Assembly (NCBI GenBank): GCA_903871775.1
Contig: CAIQIA010000002.1
Coordinates: 1 to 64,000 of the forward strand
Direction of reading: 5' to 3'
Length of the DNA stretch: 64,000 nucleotides
Source of the DNA: an uncultured cyanobacterium
GTDB taxonomy: Bacteria > Cyanobacteriota > Cyanobacteriia > PCC-6307 > Cyanobiaceae
Shown here: positions 8,468-16,145 of the stretch, one piece after another
Position numbering within the stretch: position 1 is the stretch's first letter
How the letters are laid out: every line of letters begins with the position of its first letter
The notes under the pieces: model-generated
What the model was told of the DNA's origin: nothing
The model's database searches: none
Seen by the model: the letters and a program-made list of their open reading frames with translations, nothing else
Made by a program: the position numbers and the translations under genes

Positions 8468-9166
8468 GCCCGCCTCGGGCAGGTTGGCCAGGCTGAAGCG
8501 GTAACCCTGCTGCCGCACGGTCTCGATGCCGCCGCCTTCCCCCAGGCCGGCCTGTTCGAGCTTGCGGCGCAGGGTCAACACCTGGGTGTCGACCGAGCGG
8601 GGGCCACCGCTGAAGGGGGGCCAGGCCATCGTCAGCAGCTCCTGGCGGCTGCGCACATGGCCCGGCGGCATCAGCAAGGCGCACAGCAGGGCAAATTCCC
8701 TGGGGCTCAGCTCGACGGGCTGATCGCGCAGGGTGACCTGCCGCAGCAACAGATGCACCTCGAGGGGGCCGACGGTCACCTTTTCATGGAGGCCGGTGCG
8801 GCGGTTGAGCAGCTTGCGGCAGCGGGCCACAAGTTCCTCGAGGCCGAAGGGTTTGCGCAGCACGTCTTCGGCGCCACCGTCGAGCAGGGCCACCACGGCT
8901 TCGGCGCCGGTGCGGGCCGTGAGCACCATTGCCGGGCAGCGCAGCTGGGCCGCCAGCTTCAGGGCCGTGGTCTCCTCCAGCAGTTCGGCCCCCACCAGCA
9001 GATCGGGCTGCTGCTCCTGGCACAGCTCCAGGGCCTCGGAAGCCGAACCGGCGGCGGCGGTGAGGTGACCGTCCTGCCGCAGACGCTGGGCCAGCACCAG
9101 CCTCAGGGTGGAGTGGGGCTCCACGACCAGAATGCGGGCGCGGTTCTGATCGGTGATCTCGACCAA
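8402..9166 (-). CDS. OmpR/PhoB-family atypical response regulator
   Basis: 254 residues. The receiver (residues 10-118) begins RILVVEPHSTLR and keeps Thr83 and Lys105 (RKPF). The phospho-acceptor Asp is replaced: PDLLVGAELL has Ala60 in that place, and the acidic pocket is Glu-Pro rather than Asp-Asp. A winged-helix DNA-binding domain follows (about 125-232; ELSPREFALLCALL, DTQVLTLRRKLE, GYRF). Such receivers usually act without phosphorylation. The low-complexity tail overlaps the convergent gene. No sensor kinase is adjacent. Confidence 0.85.
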   Translation of the reverse strand: MVEITDQNRARILVVEPHSTLRLVLAQRLRQDGHLTAAAGSASEALELCQEQQPDLLVGAELLEETTALKLAAQLRCPAMVLTARTGAEAVVALLDGGAEDVLRKPFGLEELVARCRKLLNRRTGLHEKVTVGPLEVHLLLRQVTLRDQPVELSPREFALLCALLMPPGHVRSRQELLTMAWPPFSGGPRSVDTQVLTLRRKLEQAGLGEGGGIETVRQQGYRFSLANLPEAGSDEGKATGGDGAKLSNQHQPA

Positions 9167-9188
9167 CGCAACAGAGGCGGACCGACCT

Positions 9189-9194
9189 ACCCTA
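9189..9194 (-). promoter_or_regulatory. putative -10 box of the response regulator gene
   Basis: On the minus strand TAGGGT (9194 to 9189) lies 22 nt before the ATG at 9166, the same arrangement as at pdxJ and recR. Confidence 0.4.
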
Positions 9195-9249
9195 AATGGG
9201 TTTCACGCCCGTGCTGGTAGCAGGCGATGCCTTGCCAGCCGTCCCCCCG

Positions 9250-9516
9250 ATGACCGCCCTGCAGGACCCGGAAGCCATCCGCCATTTCCAGTCGCTCTGT
9301 GACGCCTGCCAGGAGCTGGCCCTGCGGCACCACGGGCCCTCGGAGCTGCGGCTCTACGCCGACGGCTACCTGCACGCCCTGCGCCGCAACCAGACCCTCG
9401 ATCCCCTCAGCCAGCGGCGCTTCGAAGAACTGGTCGACCGCTGGATCCGCGACCCGTCCAGCTTCGTCGGCCCCGACGGCGACCCCCGCCGCCTGTTCGA
9501 GACCGAACGCTTCTGA
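9250..9516 (+). CDS. conserved cyanobacterial protein (DUF6761-like)
   Basis: 88 residues from ATG 9250 (MTALQDPEAIRHFQSLCDAC). Soluble and helical, with LRLYADGYLHALRR and FEELVDRWIRDPSSF. It resembles a small cyanobacterial family of unknown function that starts with DPxAIRHFQ. A longer start at 9196 adds 18 residues of poor composition and would lie against the divergent promoter, so I prefer 9250. Confidence 0.72.
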   Translation: MTALQDPEAIRHFQSLCDACQELALRHHGPSELRLYADGYLHALRRNQTLDPLSQRRFEELVDRWIRDPSSFVGPDGDPRRLFETERF

Positions 9517-9528
9517 CGTAGGGCGCTT

Positions 9529-9569
9529 GCTCAGGAGGCCAGAGCGATCGCTCAGGAGGCCAGGGCGAT
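9529..9569. repeat. 21-bp tandem duplication at the glutaredoxin stop codon
   Basis: The 20-mer at 9529-9548 recurs at 9550-9569 with one mismatch (period 21). The copy at 9550-9569 encodes the last glutaredoxin residues and its TGA. The other copy lies just past the stop and repeats the same codons including a second TGA. Confidence 0.8.
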
Positions 9570-9875
9570 GGTCACCTTCTCGCGCAGTTCGCCCGAGTTG
9601 TACATCTCGATGAGGATGTCGGAACCACCGAGAAACTCGCCCTTCAGGTACACCTGCGGAATCGTCGGCCAGTTCGAATACTCCTTGATGCCCTGACGGA
9701 TCTCGGGATCGGCGAGCACATCAACGGTGTCGAAGGGCACGCCGAGGGCGTTGAAGATCTGGACGGCGTTGTTCGAGAAGCCGCACTGGGGCATCAGCTT
9801 GGTGCCTTTCATGAACACCAGGACCGGGCTGCCAGCGATCAGTTGGTCGATGCGGTCCTTCAGCTGGGCGTCCAT
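9552..9875 (-). CDS. grxD: monothiol glutaredoxin, Grx4/CGFS type
   Basis: 107 residues with the CGFS active site at Cys31 (MPQCGFSNNAV), KGTK at 23-26, WPTIPQVYLKGEFLGGSD (69-86) and the GELREKV end. CGFS glutaredoxins bind a [2Fe-2S] cluster with glutathione and deliver or sense iron-sulfur clusters, normally together with a BolA protein. The BolA gene lies immediately upstream on the same strand (26-nt gap), so the pair is probably one operon. Confidence 0.95.
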   Translation of the reverse strand: MDAQLKDRIDQLIAGSPVLVFMKGTKLMPQCGFSNNAVQIFNALGVPFDTVDVLADPEIRQGIKEYSNWPTIPQVYLKGEFLGGSDILIEMYNSGELREKVTIALAS

Positions 9876-9901
9876 GGCGATGGCGGTCGTGGCTGCTGAG
9901 C

Positions 9902-10135
9902 TTAGGTCGGGCAGGTGGTGCGCAGGGCCAGGGCGTGGATGGCCTCGCTGGCCAGTTCCTCCTGCAGGGCGCCGTAGACCAGCTGGTGCTGCCGCACCCG
10001 CGACAGGTCGCGGAAGGCCTCGGAAACGACACTCACCTGCAGATGATCCCCACCGCCCGTGAGGTCTTCGACCGTCACGGCGGCATCAGGCAGCTGGCGG
10101 CGGATCGCCGCCACGACGGCATCGGGCTGAACCAT
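9902..10135 (-). CDS. BolA family protein
   Basis: 77 residues, the usual BolA length. [20 protein letters not shown] is followed by the helix-turn [20 protein letters not shown], the class II KH-like fold with the conserved HQ of BolA. BolA proteins form [2Fe-2S]-bridged dimers with CGFS glutaredoxins, whose gene follows. It ends TTCPT without extension. Confidence 0.92.
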   Translation of the reverse strand: MVQPDAVVAAIRRQLPDAAVTVEDLTGGGDHLQVSVVSEAFRDLSRVRQHQLVYGALQEELASEAIHALALRTTCPT

Positions 10136-10146
10136 CGGCGATGACC

Positions 10147-10677
10147 TCAGTTGGCGGCGGTGGGGGTGTAAGGGGTGCTGACGAAACCGATCTCCAGCAG
10201 CTGCTGGTACGCCTTGCGGCCATCCGGCGAAGCGGGGGTCATCAGCTTGACCACCTCCACCAGCAGCGGCACCGCCACCTCGGCCTGATTCTGGCGGCGG
10301 TACACGGCCGCCAGGCGCAGGTTGGCCTGCGACAGCTTCTCGATCGCCTCGCGACCCTTCTGGTCCATGTCCCGCGGGATGCGGGCATCAAGCCCCCGGA
10401 AGGCACCGCCCAGGTCGCGGTAGAAGCTCAGCAGCGAACGGGCGGCGTTGCGGGCCTTGTCGTAGCTCTTGACCGCCTCGGCCAGGGCACCGGACGACGC
10501 TTCGCGATCACCACGGGCCAGCAGGGTGTCGACGGTGCTCAGGTTGAAGCCTTCGCTGCCGCTGGCGAGCACCCGCTGCACCTCGACGCCCCCCGTCTGG
10601 GCGGTCGCCGGCTGGCCCACGGCCACCAGGGGCAGGCCCGCCAGCACCACGCCAAGGCTCAGCAGAAGTCGACGCAT
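10147..10677 (-). CDS. exported protein with helical repeats, unknown
   Basis: 176 residues. A Sec signal peptide (1-26, ending VGQPATAQ) is followed by an all-helical mature part. [20 protein letters not shown] and [20 protein letters not shown] resemble TPR helices. It lies 11 nt upstream of the BolA gene, so it may head the bolA-glutaredoxin operon. I do not recognise a specific family. Likely periplasmic or thylakoid-lumenal. Confidence 0.75.
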   Translation of the reverse strand: MRRLLLSLGVVLAGLPLVAVGQPATAQTGGVEVQRVLASGSEGFNLSTVDTLLARGDREASSGALAEAVKSYDKARNAARSLLSFYRDLGGAFRGLDARIPRDMDQKGREAIEKLSQANLRLAAVYRRQNQAEVAVPLLVEVVKLMTPASPDGRKAYQQLLEIGFVSTPYTPTAAN

Positions 10678-10706
10678 GCCGTCGTCTTGCGGTTGGAGGC
10701 GTGACT

Positions 10707-11411
10707 TTAGGTGCAGGGGAGAGGGCGGCCCACCCGCCGCCGGGCCGCTTCCTCCGCCGACCGCAGGGCCGCTGCCAGCCGCAGGCCCACGTCGGCGGCG
10801 GCGGCCTTGCCGCTGCCCTCGAGGGTCACCGGCGCACCGATCTCGACCGCCGCCACATCACCGGGCAGGGGCAGCCGGCTGCTGTAGGCCAGGCCCACGG
10901 GCAGCAGCGGCACCGTCAGCCCGCGGCTGCGGGCCAGGGTCGCCAGGCGCGGCACCCCGGGCGCCACCACGATCGGATCGTCATCACGGTTGATGCGCCC
11001 CTCGGGAAAGACCACCACCTGCTGGCCGTCGCCGAGCAGGTCGAGCACCAGCCGCAGGCTGGCGGTGCCGGGGTTGCTCTGGTCGATGGCGAAGCAGCCC
11101 AGCCGCTGCAGAAACCAGCCCTGCAGGCCGGCCATCTCGGTGGTGGTGACCATGAAGCGGCAGTCGCGGCCGGTCACCCGCCGGCCGACGGCATGGGGAA
11201 GGATCAGCGCATCCCAGCGGGCCCGATGGGTGGGGGCCAGCAGCACCGGCCCCTCGGCCGGCAGATGCTCCCGGCCGTGCACCAGCACCTCGCGGAAGAA
11301 GCAGCCCACCGCCAGGTCCTCGGTCACCACCGTCGCCAGCGGTGCCAGCCAGGGGGCGACGGCGGCGGCGGCGGGCGGACTGGCGATGGCGGCCAGGGGG
11401 AACACGGTCAT
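10707..11411 (-). CDS. lysophospholipid acyltransferase, PlsC type
   Basis: 234 residues with the acyltransferase blocks: His62-x4-Asp67 (THRARWD, motif I), [15 protein letters not shown] (motif II region) and VVVFPEGR at 133-139 (motif III). These proteins acylate lysophosphatidate or related glycerolipids at the membrane. It lies head-to-head with pdxJ. The exact substrate cannot be told from sequence. Confidence 0.85.
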   Translation of the reverse strand: MTVFPLAAIASPPAAAAVAPWLAPLATVVTEDLAVGCFFREVLVHGREHLPAEGPVLLAPTHRARWDALILPHAVGRRVTGRDCRFMVTTTEMAGLQGWFLQRLGCFAIDQSNPGTASLRLVLDLLGDGQQVVVFPEGRINRDDDPIVVAPGVPRLATLARSRGLTVPLLPVGLAYSSRLPLPGDVAAVEIGAPVTLEGSGKAAAADVGLRLAAALRSAEEAARRRVGRPLPCT

Positions 11412-11442
11412 GGGACCAACCGTATCGACGATGGCCGCTGCC

Positions 11443-11448
11443 TAGAGT
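11443..11448 (+). promoter_or_regulatory. putative -10 box of pdxJ
   Basis: TAGAGT lies between the divergent plsC and pdxJ genes and ends 22 nt before the pdxJ ATG. The identical hexamer with identical spacing precedes recR. Confidence 0.5.
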
Positions 11449-11470
11449 CACCTACTGGACAGCCGCCACG

Positions 11471-12217
11471 ATGGCCAGCCTCGGCGTCAACATCGACCAC
11501 CTGGCCACCGTGCGCCAGGCCCGCCGCACGGTCGAACCCGATCCCGTCACCCTCGCCCTGCTGGCCGAGCTGGGGGGCGCCGACGGCATCACCGTTCACC
11601 TGCGCGAAGACCGGCGCCACATCCAGGACCGCGATGTGGAGCTGCTGAAGCTGACGGTGCGCAGCCGCCTCAACCTCGAGATGGCCGCCACCGACGCCAT
11701 GGAGGCCGTGGCCCTGGCGGTGCGGCCGGCGATGGTCACCCTGGTGCCCGAACGCCGGGAAGAGGTGACCACCGAAGGGGGCCTCGACGTCGCCGGCCAG
11801 GGGGAGACACTGGCGGGGCGGGTGCAGCGGCTCCAGGCGACCGGGATTCCGGTGAGCCTGTTCATCGACCCCGACGAGCGCCAGATCGAGGCCGCCGCCG
11901 CCACGGGCAGCCGCTGGATCGAACTGCACACCGGCCCCTACGCCGATGCCGACTGGGGGGGACAGCCCGGCGAACTGGCCCGCCTCGAAAAGGCCTGCGA
12001 CCGGGCCCGGCAGCTGGGGCTGCGGGTCAACGCCGGCCATGGCCTCACCTACCAGAACGTCGAGCCGGTGGCGGCCATGGCCGGCGTTGAAGAGCTGAAC
12101 ATCGGCCACACGATCATCGCCAGGGCCCTGGCGGTGGGCCTCACCGAGGCTGTGCGGGAGATGAAGCGGCTGGTGACCAGCCCCCGGCGGGAGCCCCTCT
12201 TCGGCCTTGAGGCCTGA
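11471..12217 (+). CDS. pdxJ: pyridoxine 5'-phosphate synthase PdxJ
   Basis: 248 residues. The start [19 protein letters not shown] is the family signature. It is followed by [50 protein letters not shown] and GHGLTYQNV...[12 protein letters not shown]. PdxJ condenses 1-deoxy-xylulose 5-phosphate with 3-amino-acetone phosphate to make pyridoxine phosphate (DXP-dependent vitamin B6 route). The ATG at 11471 was chosen because it begins the conserved N-terminus; longer in-frame starts would overlap plsC. Confidence 0.96.
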   Translation: MASLGVNIDHLATVRQARRTVEPDPVTLALLAELGGADGITVHLREDRRHIQDRDVELLKLTVRSRLNLEMAATDAMEAVALAVRPAMVTLVPERREEVTTEGGLDVAGQGETLAGRVQRLQATGIPVSLFIDPDERQIEAAAATGSRWIELHTGPYADADWGGQPGELARLEKACDRARQLGLRVNAGHGLTYQNVEPVAAMAGVEELNIGHTIIARALAVGLTEAVREMKRLVTSPRREPLFGLEA

Positions 12218-12269
12218 GGGGCTGCCATCGGCGCCCGTGCGGCAGAATCCGGCCAGGACAGGGGATGGG

Positions 12270-12611
12270 ATGACCACTTACCACTTCGTGGCGGCCAGCG
12301 AACGCTTCCTGACGGTCGAGGAACCGTTGGACGAAGTGCTGCGCGAACGGCGCCGCCACTATGGCGAGACCGGTCGCGAGATTGATTTCTGGCTGCTGCG
12401 CCGGCCCTGCTTTCTCGACAGCGCCGAACTGAGCGGTCAGCTGGCCGATGTGCCCAGACCGGCGGCGGCGGTGGTGTCGACCGATCCGGGCTTCATTGAT
12501 TTCATGAAGCTGCGGCTTGAATTCGTGAGACGGGGATCGTTCGAGGCTCCGTCGCCATCCGTTCCGGATCCCCTGGCGGAAGCGCCGGCAGCATCTCCTC
12601 CAGCGCCCTGA
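12270..12611 (+). CDS. ycf54: Ycf54, Mg-protoporphyrin monomethyl ester cyclase accessory protein
   Basis: 113 residues. MTTYHFVAASERFLTVEEPL, LRERRRHYGETGREIDFWLL and VVSTDPGFIDFMKLRLEFV match Ycf54 (DUF2488) throughout its usual length of about 95 residues. Ycf54 binds and stabilises the AcsF cyclase that makes the fifth ring of chlorophyll. The last 20 residues are a Pro/Ala/Ser-rich tail beyond the usual end (GSFEAP), and this part overlaps a possible antisense gene. Confidence 0.93.
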   Translation: MTTYHFVAASERFLTVEEPLDEVLRERRRHYGETGREIDFWLLRRPCFLDSAELSGQLADVPRPAAAVVSTDPGFIDFMKLRLEFVRRGSFEAPSPSVPDPLAEAPAASPPAP

Positions 12612-12714
12612 ACTCCAGCCTCAGCTCCGGCGCCGGGGACAGGAGGGATTGAAGACGAAGGAGCTCTTCGGGGTGCAGCTCTCCATTCTCCATCCATTGC
12701 AGGACGGTGGTCAC
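12502..12714 (-). CDS. possible small protein overlapping the ycf54 3' end
   Basis: 70 residues from a GTG at 12714 (an ATG at 12693 would give 63). The helical text LHPEELLRLQSLLSPAPELR followed by EFRALEEMLPALPPGDPERM looks protein-like, with G/C at most third positions. It fills the otherwise empty gap between ycf54 and recC. About 110 bp overlap the ycf54 tail in antisense. No family is recognised and it could be chance in GC-rich DNA. Confidence 0.35.
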   Translation of the reverse strand: MTTVLQWMENGELHPEELLRLQSLLSPAPELRLEFRALEEMLPALPPGDPERMATEPRTIPVSRIQAAAS

Positions 12715-12771
12715 GGGCGGTCGATATTTCTTTCCAGAGATTGTGTCAGTTCCCGGACCCCACGGGGCGTG

Positions 12772-12794
12772 TTCAAGGGCACCAGGCCCTTGAA
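12772..12794. terminator. 9-bp perfect hairpin before recC
   Basis: TTCAAGGGC (12772-12780) and GCCCTTGAA (12786-12794) pair around an ACCAG loop, 27 bp before the recC start. There is no T-run, so it may be a terminator of the ycf54 side or a structure in the recC leader. Confidence 0.4.
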
Positions 12795-12821
12795 AGAACC
12801 TGAAGATCCGCCAGGTCTGTT

Positions 12822-15800
12822 GTGCTCCGACTGATCCGCAGCCCCAGCATCGAAGCCCTGGCCAGGGCCCTCGCCGACGACCTGGCGGCCTCACGGCCGG
12901 CGGATCCGATCCAGCCCCAGCAGGTGCTGGTGAGCACCAACGCCATGGGCCGCTGGCTCGCCCTGGCGATCAGCGAACACCTGGGCATCTGCGCCGGCAT
13001 CGACTTCGACTTCGGCGGCCGCCACCTGCGCGGGATGCTGCGGGAGCTGGCCGCCCAGCCCGACGACCCCGACCCCTGGGACCCCGAGACCCTGCGCTGG
13101 AGGCTGGCCGCCCTGCTCGATGGCCTGCCCGACATCGCCCCCTGGGGGCCCCTGCATCAGCTCTGGCACCGGCCTGACCTACCCACCGGCCAGCTGGACG
13201 GGCGGCGGTTGCAGCTGCTGCTGGCCCTGGCCGACACCCTCGACCAGTACGGCCTCTACCGGCCGGGGCCCGTGCGCCGCTGGCTGGCGGGCGACGACAG
13301 CGGCTTCGACGGGCAGCCCCTGGCCGATGACCAGCGCTGGCAACCGGCCCTGCTGCGGGCCCTGCAGGAGCGGGCGGCGGCCGCAGGCTTCGACCATCCG
13401 GCCGAACGGCTGCTGCGGCGCCCCCGGCCCGCCCCCCAGCCGCCACCACCGCTGCATGTGTTCGGCCTCACCAGCCTGCCGCCGCCGTTCCTGCAGCTGC
13501 TGGGCCGGCTGGTGAGCGAAGCCGGCCGGTCGGTGCACCTTTATGTACTAAGCGCCTGCCTCGACCCCTGGGCGGCCCTGCCCCTGCCGGCGGTGCCCCT
13601 CCATCCGGCCACCCCTGACGCGGCAGCCCCTGATGATGAGGTCAGGCGCGATGCCCTGCTGCAGCAGCTCGAGGACACGCTGCTGCAGCAGGGGCAGCGG
13701 CTGCTGATTCACCTGGGCCGCAGCCAGCGGGATTTCGCCTGGCAACTGGAACTGCTGCGCAGCGACCTGCAGGAGGCCGTCGCTGACACGGCCCTGCCGG
13801 CGCCGGCGCCGGCCGCCGATGCCGACCTGCTCAGCCTGCTGCGCGACGACCTGCTGCACGGCCGCGCCCGCTCGATCCTCAACCCGGCCGAACCACCGCT
13901 GCGCCTGACATCGGCGCAGGTGAACCTGCAGGTGATCAGCTGCAGCGGCGACCGGCGCCAGGTGGAGGAGGCCCGGGCGGCGGTGCTGGCCCTGATGGCC
14001 GCCGATCCCAGCCTCGAACCCCGCCACGTGCTGCTGATGACCAGCGATGTGCCCCGCTTCACGCCGCTGGTGCTGACGGTGTTCGAGCGGCCCCGGGGCG
14101 CGGCCGATCCTGAACACCTGCCGGTGCGGGTGACCGACCGCACCCTGCGCCAGCGCAACGGCCAGGTGAATCTGGTGTTCCAGCTGCTCGACCTGGCCGG
14201 CAGCCGCCTCGAACCCGAGCCGGTGGTCGACCTGCTGATGGCCCCCGATCTCTGCAGCCGCTTCGGCCTTGACGGGTTCGACCATCGCCGGCTGCTGGCC
14301 CTGCTCCAGGCCACGGGCCTGCGCTGGGGCCGCGACGGCGCCCATCGCCAGCGCTGGGGCTACCCCGCCGACGACCGCCACACCTGGCGCTGGGCCCTCG
14401 ACCGGCTGCTGCTGGGGCTGCATCTGCAGGATCCGTTCCCGGACGGAGACCCCGGCGCCGGCGAATGGCAGGGGCTGGCGGCGGCGCCCCGCCACGATCC
14501 GGCCGTGGTGCAGGGCCTGCTCGACGGCTGCGGAACCCTCTTCGAGGTGCTCGGGTCCCTGGAGGCGCCGGCCACCGCCGCCGGCTGGGAGCGGGCCCTC
14601 GCCGGTGGCCTGCAGCGGCTGTTGGGGGAGGGGAGCAGCGACGGCGGGCAGGCCCCCGAGGTGCACGCCCTGCTCAGCCCCCTGCGCCATCCCGACCTGG
14701 GCCCGCGGCTGCTCGACCGCCAGGCGGTGCAGACGCTGCTCGAGGAGGCCGAAGGCCAGGACCAGGGGCGCTACGGCCACGTGAGCGGTGCTGTGACCCT
14801 CAGCGCCCTGGAACCGATGCGGTCCATCCCCCACCGGGTGGTGGTGCTGCTGGGGCTCGATGCCGATCGCCTGCCCCGCCGCGACGACCCCGCCCCCTTC
14901 GACCTGATGGCCCGCCAGCCCTGGCGCGGCGACCGCAGCCGCCGCCAGGACGACCGGGGGATCCTGCTCGAGGCCCTGCTGGCCTGCCGCGATCACTGCA
15001 TCGCCACCTACACCGGCCGCGACGCCTGCAGCGGCGCCGAGCTGGAACCGGCCGGTCCCCTGGCCGATCTGCTGCGGGCCGTCGACACCGGGTTCCGCAG
15101 CAGCGACGGTGGGCCGGTGCTGCCGCTGCTGCAACGCCAGGCGCCCCCCCTGCCCCCCCGGCCCGGGGGCGCCGCTGCCGCCCCCCTCTGGCCCAGCGGC
15201 TGGGAGTGGCCGCCGCCGGCGGAGGCCGCGGCCGACCCCGGCGCACGCATCGAGGCCCTGCAGCGGTTCTTCAGCGATCCGGCGGCGGCCCTGCTGCGGG
15301 CCCATGGCATCGCCGTCGCCCGCGATCCGCGCGACCCCTGGGATCCGGAGGACCCCGACCTCGACCAGCTGGCCTGCTGGCGGCTGCTGGAGCAGCTGGG
15401 CCAGCGCCCCGCCGGCGAGCTGGAGCCGCCGGCGTGGGACACCCTCGAAGACAGCCTCCGCCGCCGTGGCGCCCTGCCGGCGGGGGCCGCCGCCGCCATC
15501 GCCGCCGAGGGTCCCCGGCGCCGCAGCCTGGCCCTGCGGCGACTGGCCGCCAGGCTGCAGCCCGACTGGCCCGGGGCGACCACCGTGATCCAGCCGGGGC
15601 GCTGGAAGCCCAACAGCCTGCTCAGGGCCTGGATCGCCCACCTGGGCCGCCAGACCGAAGAGGGCCACCCCAGCCTGCTGCTGGCCACCCACCCCAACAA
15701 GCCGAAGGACGCCCTGGAGGCACCGGTCTGGGCCCGGCTGCTGCCGCCGATCGCCGGCGCCATCGCCGCCGCGCGGCTCGACGACCTCGAGGAGCTGCGC

Positions 15801-16145
15801 CGGCAGGGCCTGCGGCGGCCCCTGCCCTTTGCCCCCGACCCCTCCTGGACCCTGCTGCAGGAGCAGGCCGCCGCCAGCGGCCTTGAGGCCACGGACCTGG
15901 ACCTGTTCGCCAGCACGTCAACGCCGGGGTCGAGCCAGGGGTCGTCATCAGCGCCGCCGGCCTCGGTGCGGCAGCTGTGGGACGGCGAGGCCCCCGACTG
16001 GGAACCGCTGCTGCAGGACCCCGAGGCCCCGGCGCTGGCCCTGCGGGTGCTGCTGCCCCTGGGCGAAGCCCTCCAGGAGGGGAAGGAGACGCTGCCGCCA
16101 GGAATCGGCGACCCCTGGCAGCCCACGGAGGAACCGACGCCATGA
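12822..16145 (+). CDS. recC: exodeoxyribonuclease V gamma subunit RecC
   Basis: 1107 residues from a GTG. The N-terminus has the RecC helicase-like features VLVSTNAMGRWLALAISEHLG and FDFGGRHLRGML. Further on come HLGRSQRDFAWQLELL, CSGDRRQVEEARAAVL, VRVTDRTLRQRNG, and MRSIPHRVVVLLGLDADRLP with a C-terminal nuclease-like fold. In RecBCD this subunit clamps unwound DNA and recognises Chi. Its stop overlaps the recB ATG (ATGA, 16142-16145). Length is close to E. coli RecC (1122). Confidence 0.95.
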   Translation: MLRLIRSPSIEALARALADDLAASRPADPIQPQQVLVSTNAMGRWLALAISEHLGICAGIDFDFGGRHLRGMLRELAAQPDDPDPWDPETLRWRLAALLDGLPDIAPWGPLHQLWHRPDLPTGQLDGRRLQLLLALADTLDQYGLYRPGPVRRWLAGDDSGFDGQPLADDQRWQPALLRALQERAAAAGFDHPAERLLRRPRPAPQPPPPLHVFGLTSLPPPFLQLLGRLVSEAGRSVHLYVLSACLDPWAALPLPAVPLHPATPDAAAPDDEVRRDALLQQLEDTLLQQGQRLLIHLGRSQRDFAWQLELLRSDLQEAVADTALPAPAPAADADLLSLLRDDLLHGRARSILNPAEPPLRLTSAQVNLQVISCSGDRRQVEEARAAVLALMAADPSLEPRHVLLMTSDVPRFTPLVLTVFERPRGAADPEHLPVRVTDRTLRQRNGQVNLVFQLLDLAGSRLEPEPVVDLLMAPDLCSRFGLDGFDHRRLLALLQATGLRWGRDGAHRQRWGYPADDRHTWRWALDRLLLGLHLQDPFPDGDPGAGEWQGLAAAPRHDPAVVQGLLDGCGTLFEVLGSLEAPATAAGWERALAGGLQRLLGEGSSDGGQAPEVHALLSPLRHPDLGPRLLDRQAVQTLLEEAEGQDQGRYGHVSGAVTLSALEPMRSIPHRVVVLLGLDADRLPRRDDPAPFDLMARQPWRGDRSRRQDDRGILLEALLACRDHCIATYTGRDACSGAELEPAGPLADLLRAVDTGFRSSDGGPVLPLLQRQAPPLPPRPGGAAAAPLWPSGWEWPPPAEAAADPGARIEALQRFFSDPAAALLRAHGIAVARDPRDPWDPEDPDLDQLACWRLLEQLGQRPAGELEPPAWDTLEDSLRRRGALPAGAAAAIAAEGPRRRSLALRRLAARLQPDWPGATTVIQPGRWKPNSLLRAWIAHLGRQTEEGHPSLLLATHPNKPKDALEAPVWARLLPPIAGAIAAARLDDLEELRRQGLRRPLPFAPDPSWTLLQEQAAASGLEATDLDLFASTSTPGSSQGSSSAPPASVRQLWDGEAPDWEPLLQDPEAPALALRVLLPLGEALQEGKETLPPGIGDPWQPTEEPTP

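Noticed and set aside
9902-10135. BolA-glutaredoxin pair considered as an unusual fusion or new system
   Set aside because: Adjacent BolA and CGFS glutaredoxin genes are a widespread, described arrangement.
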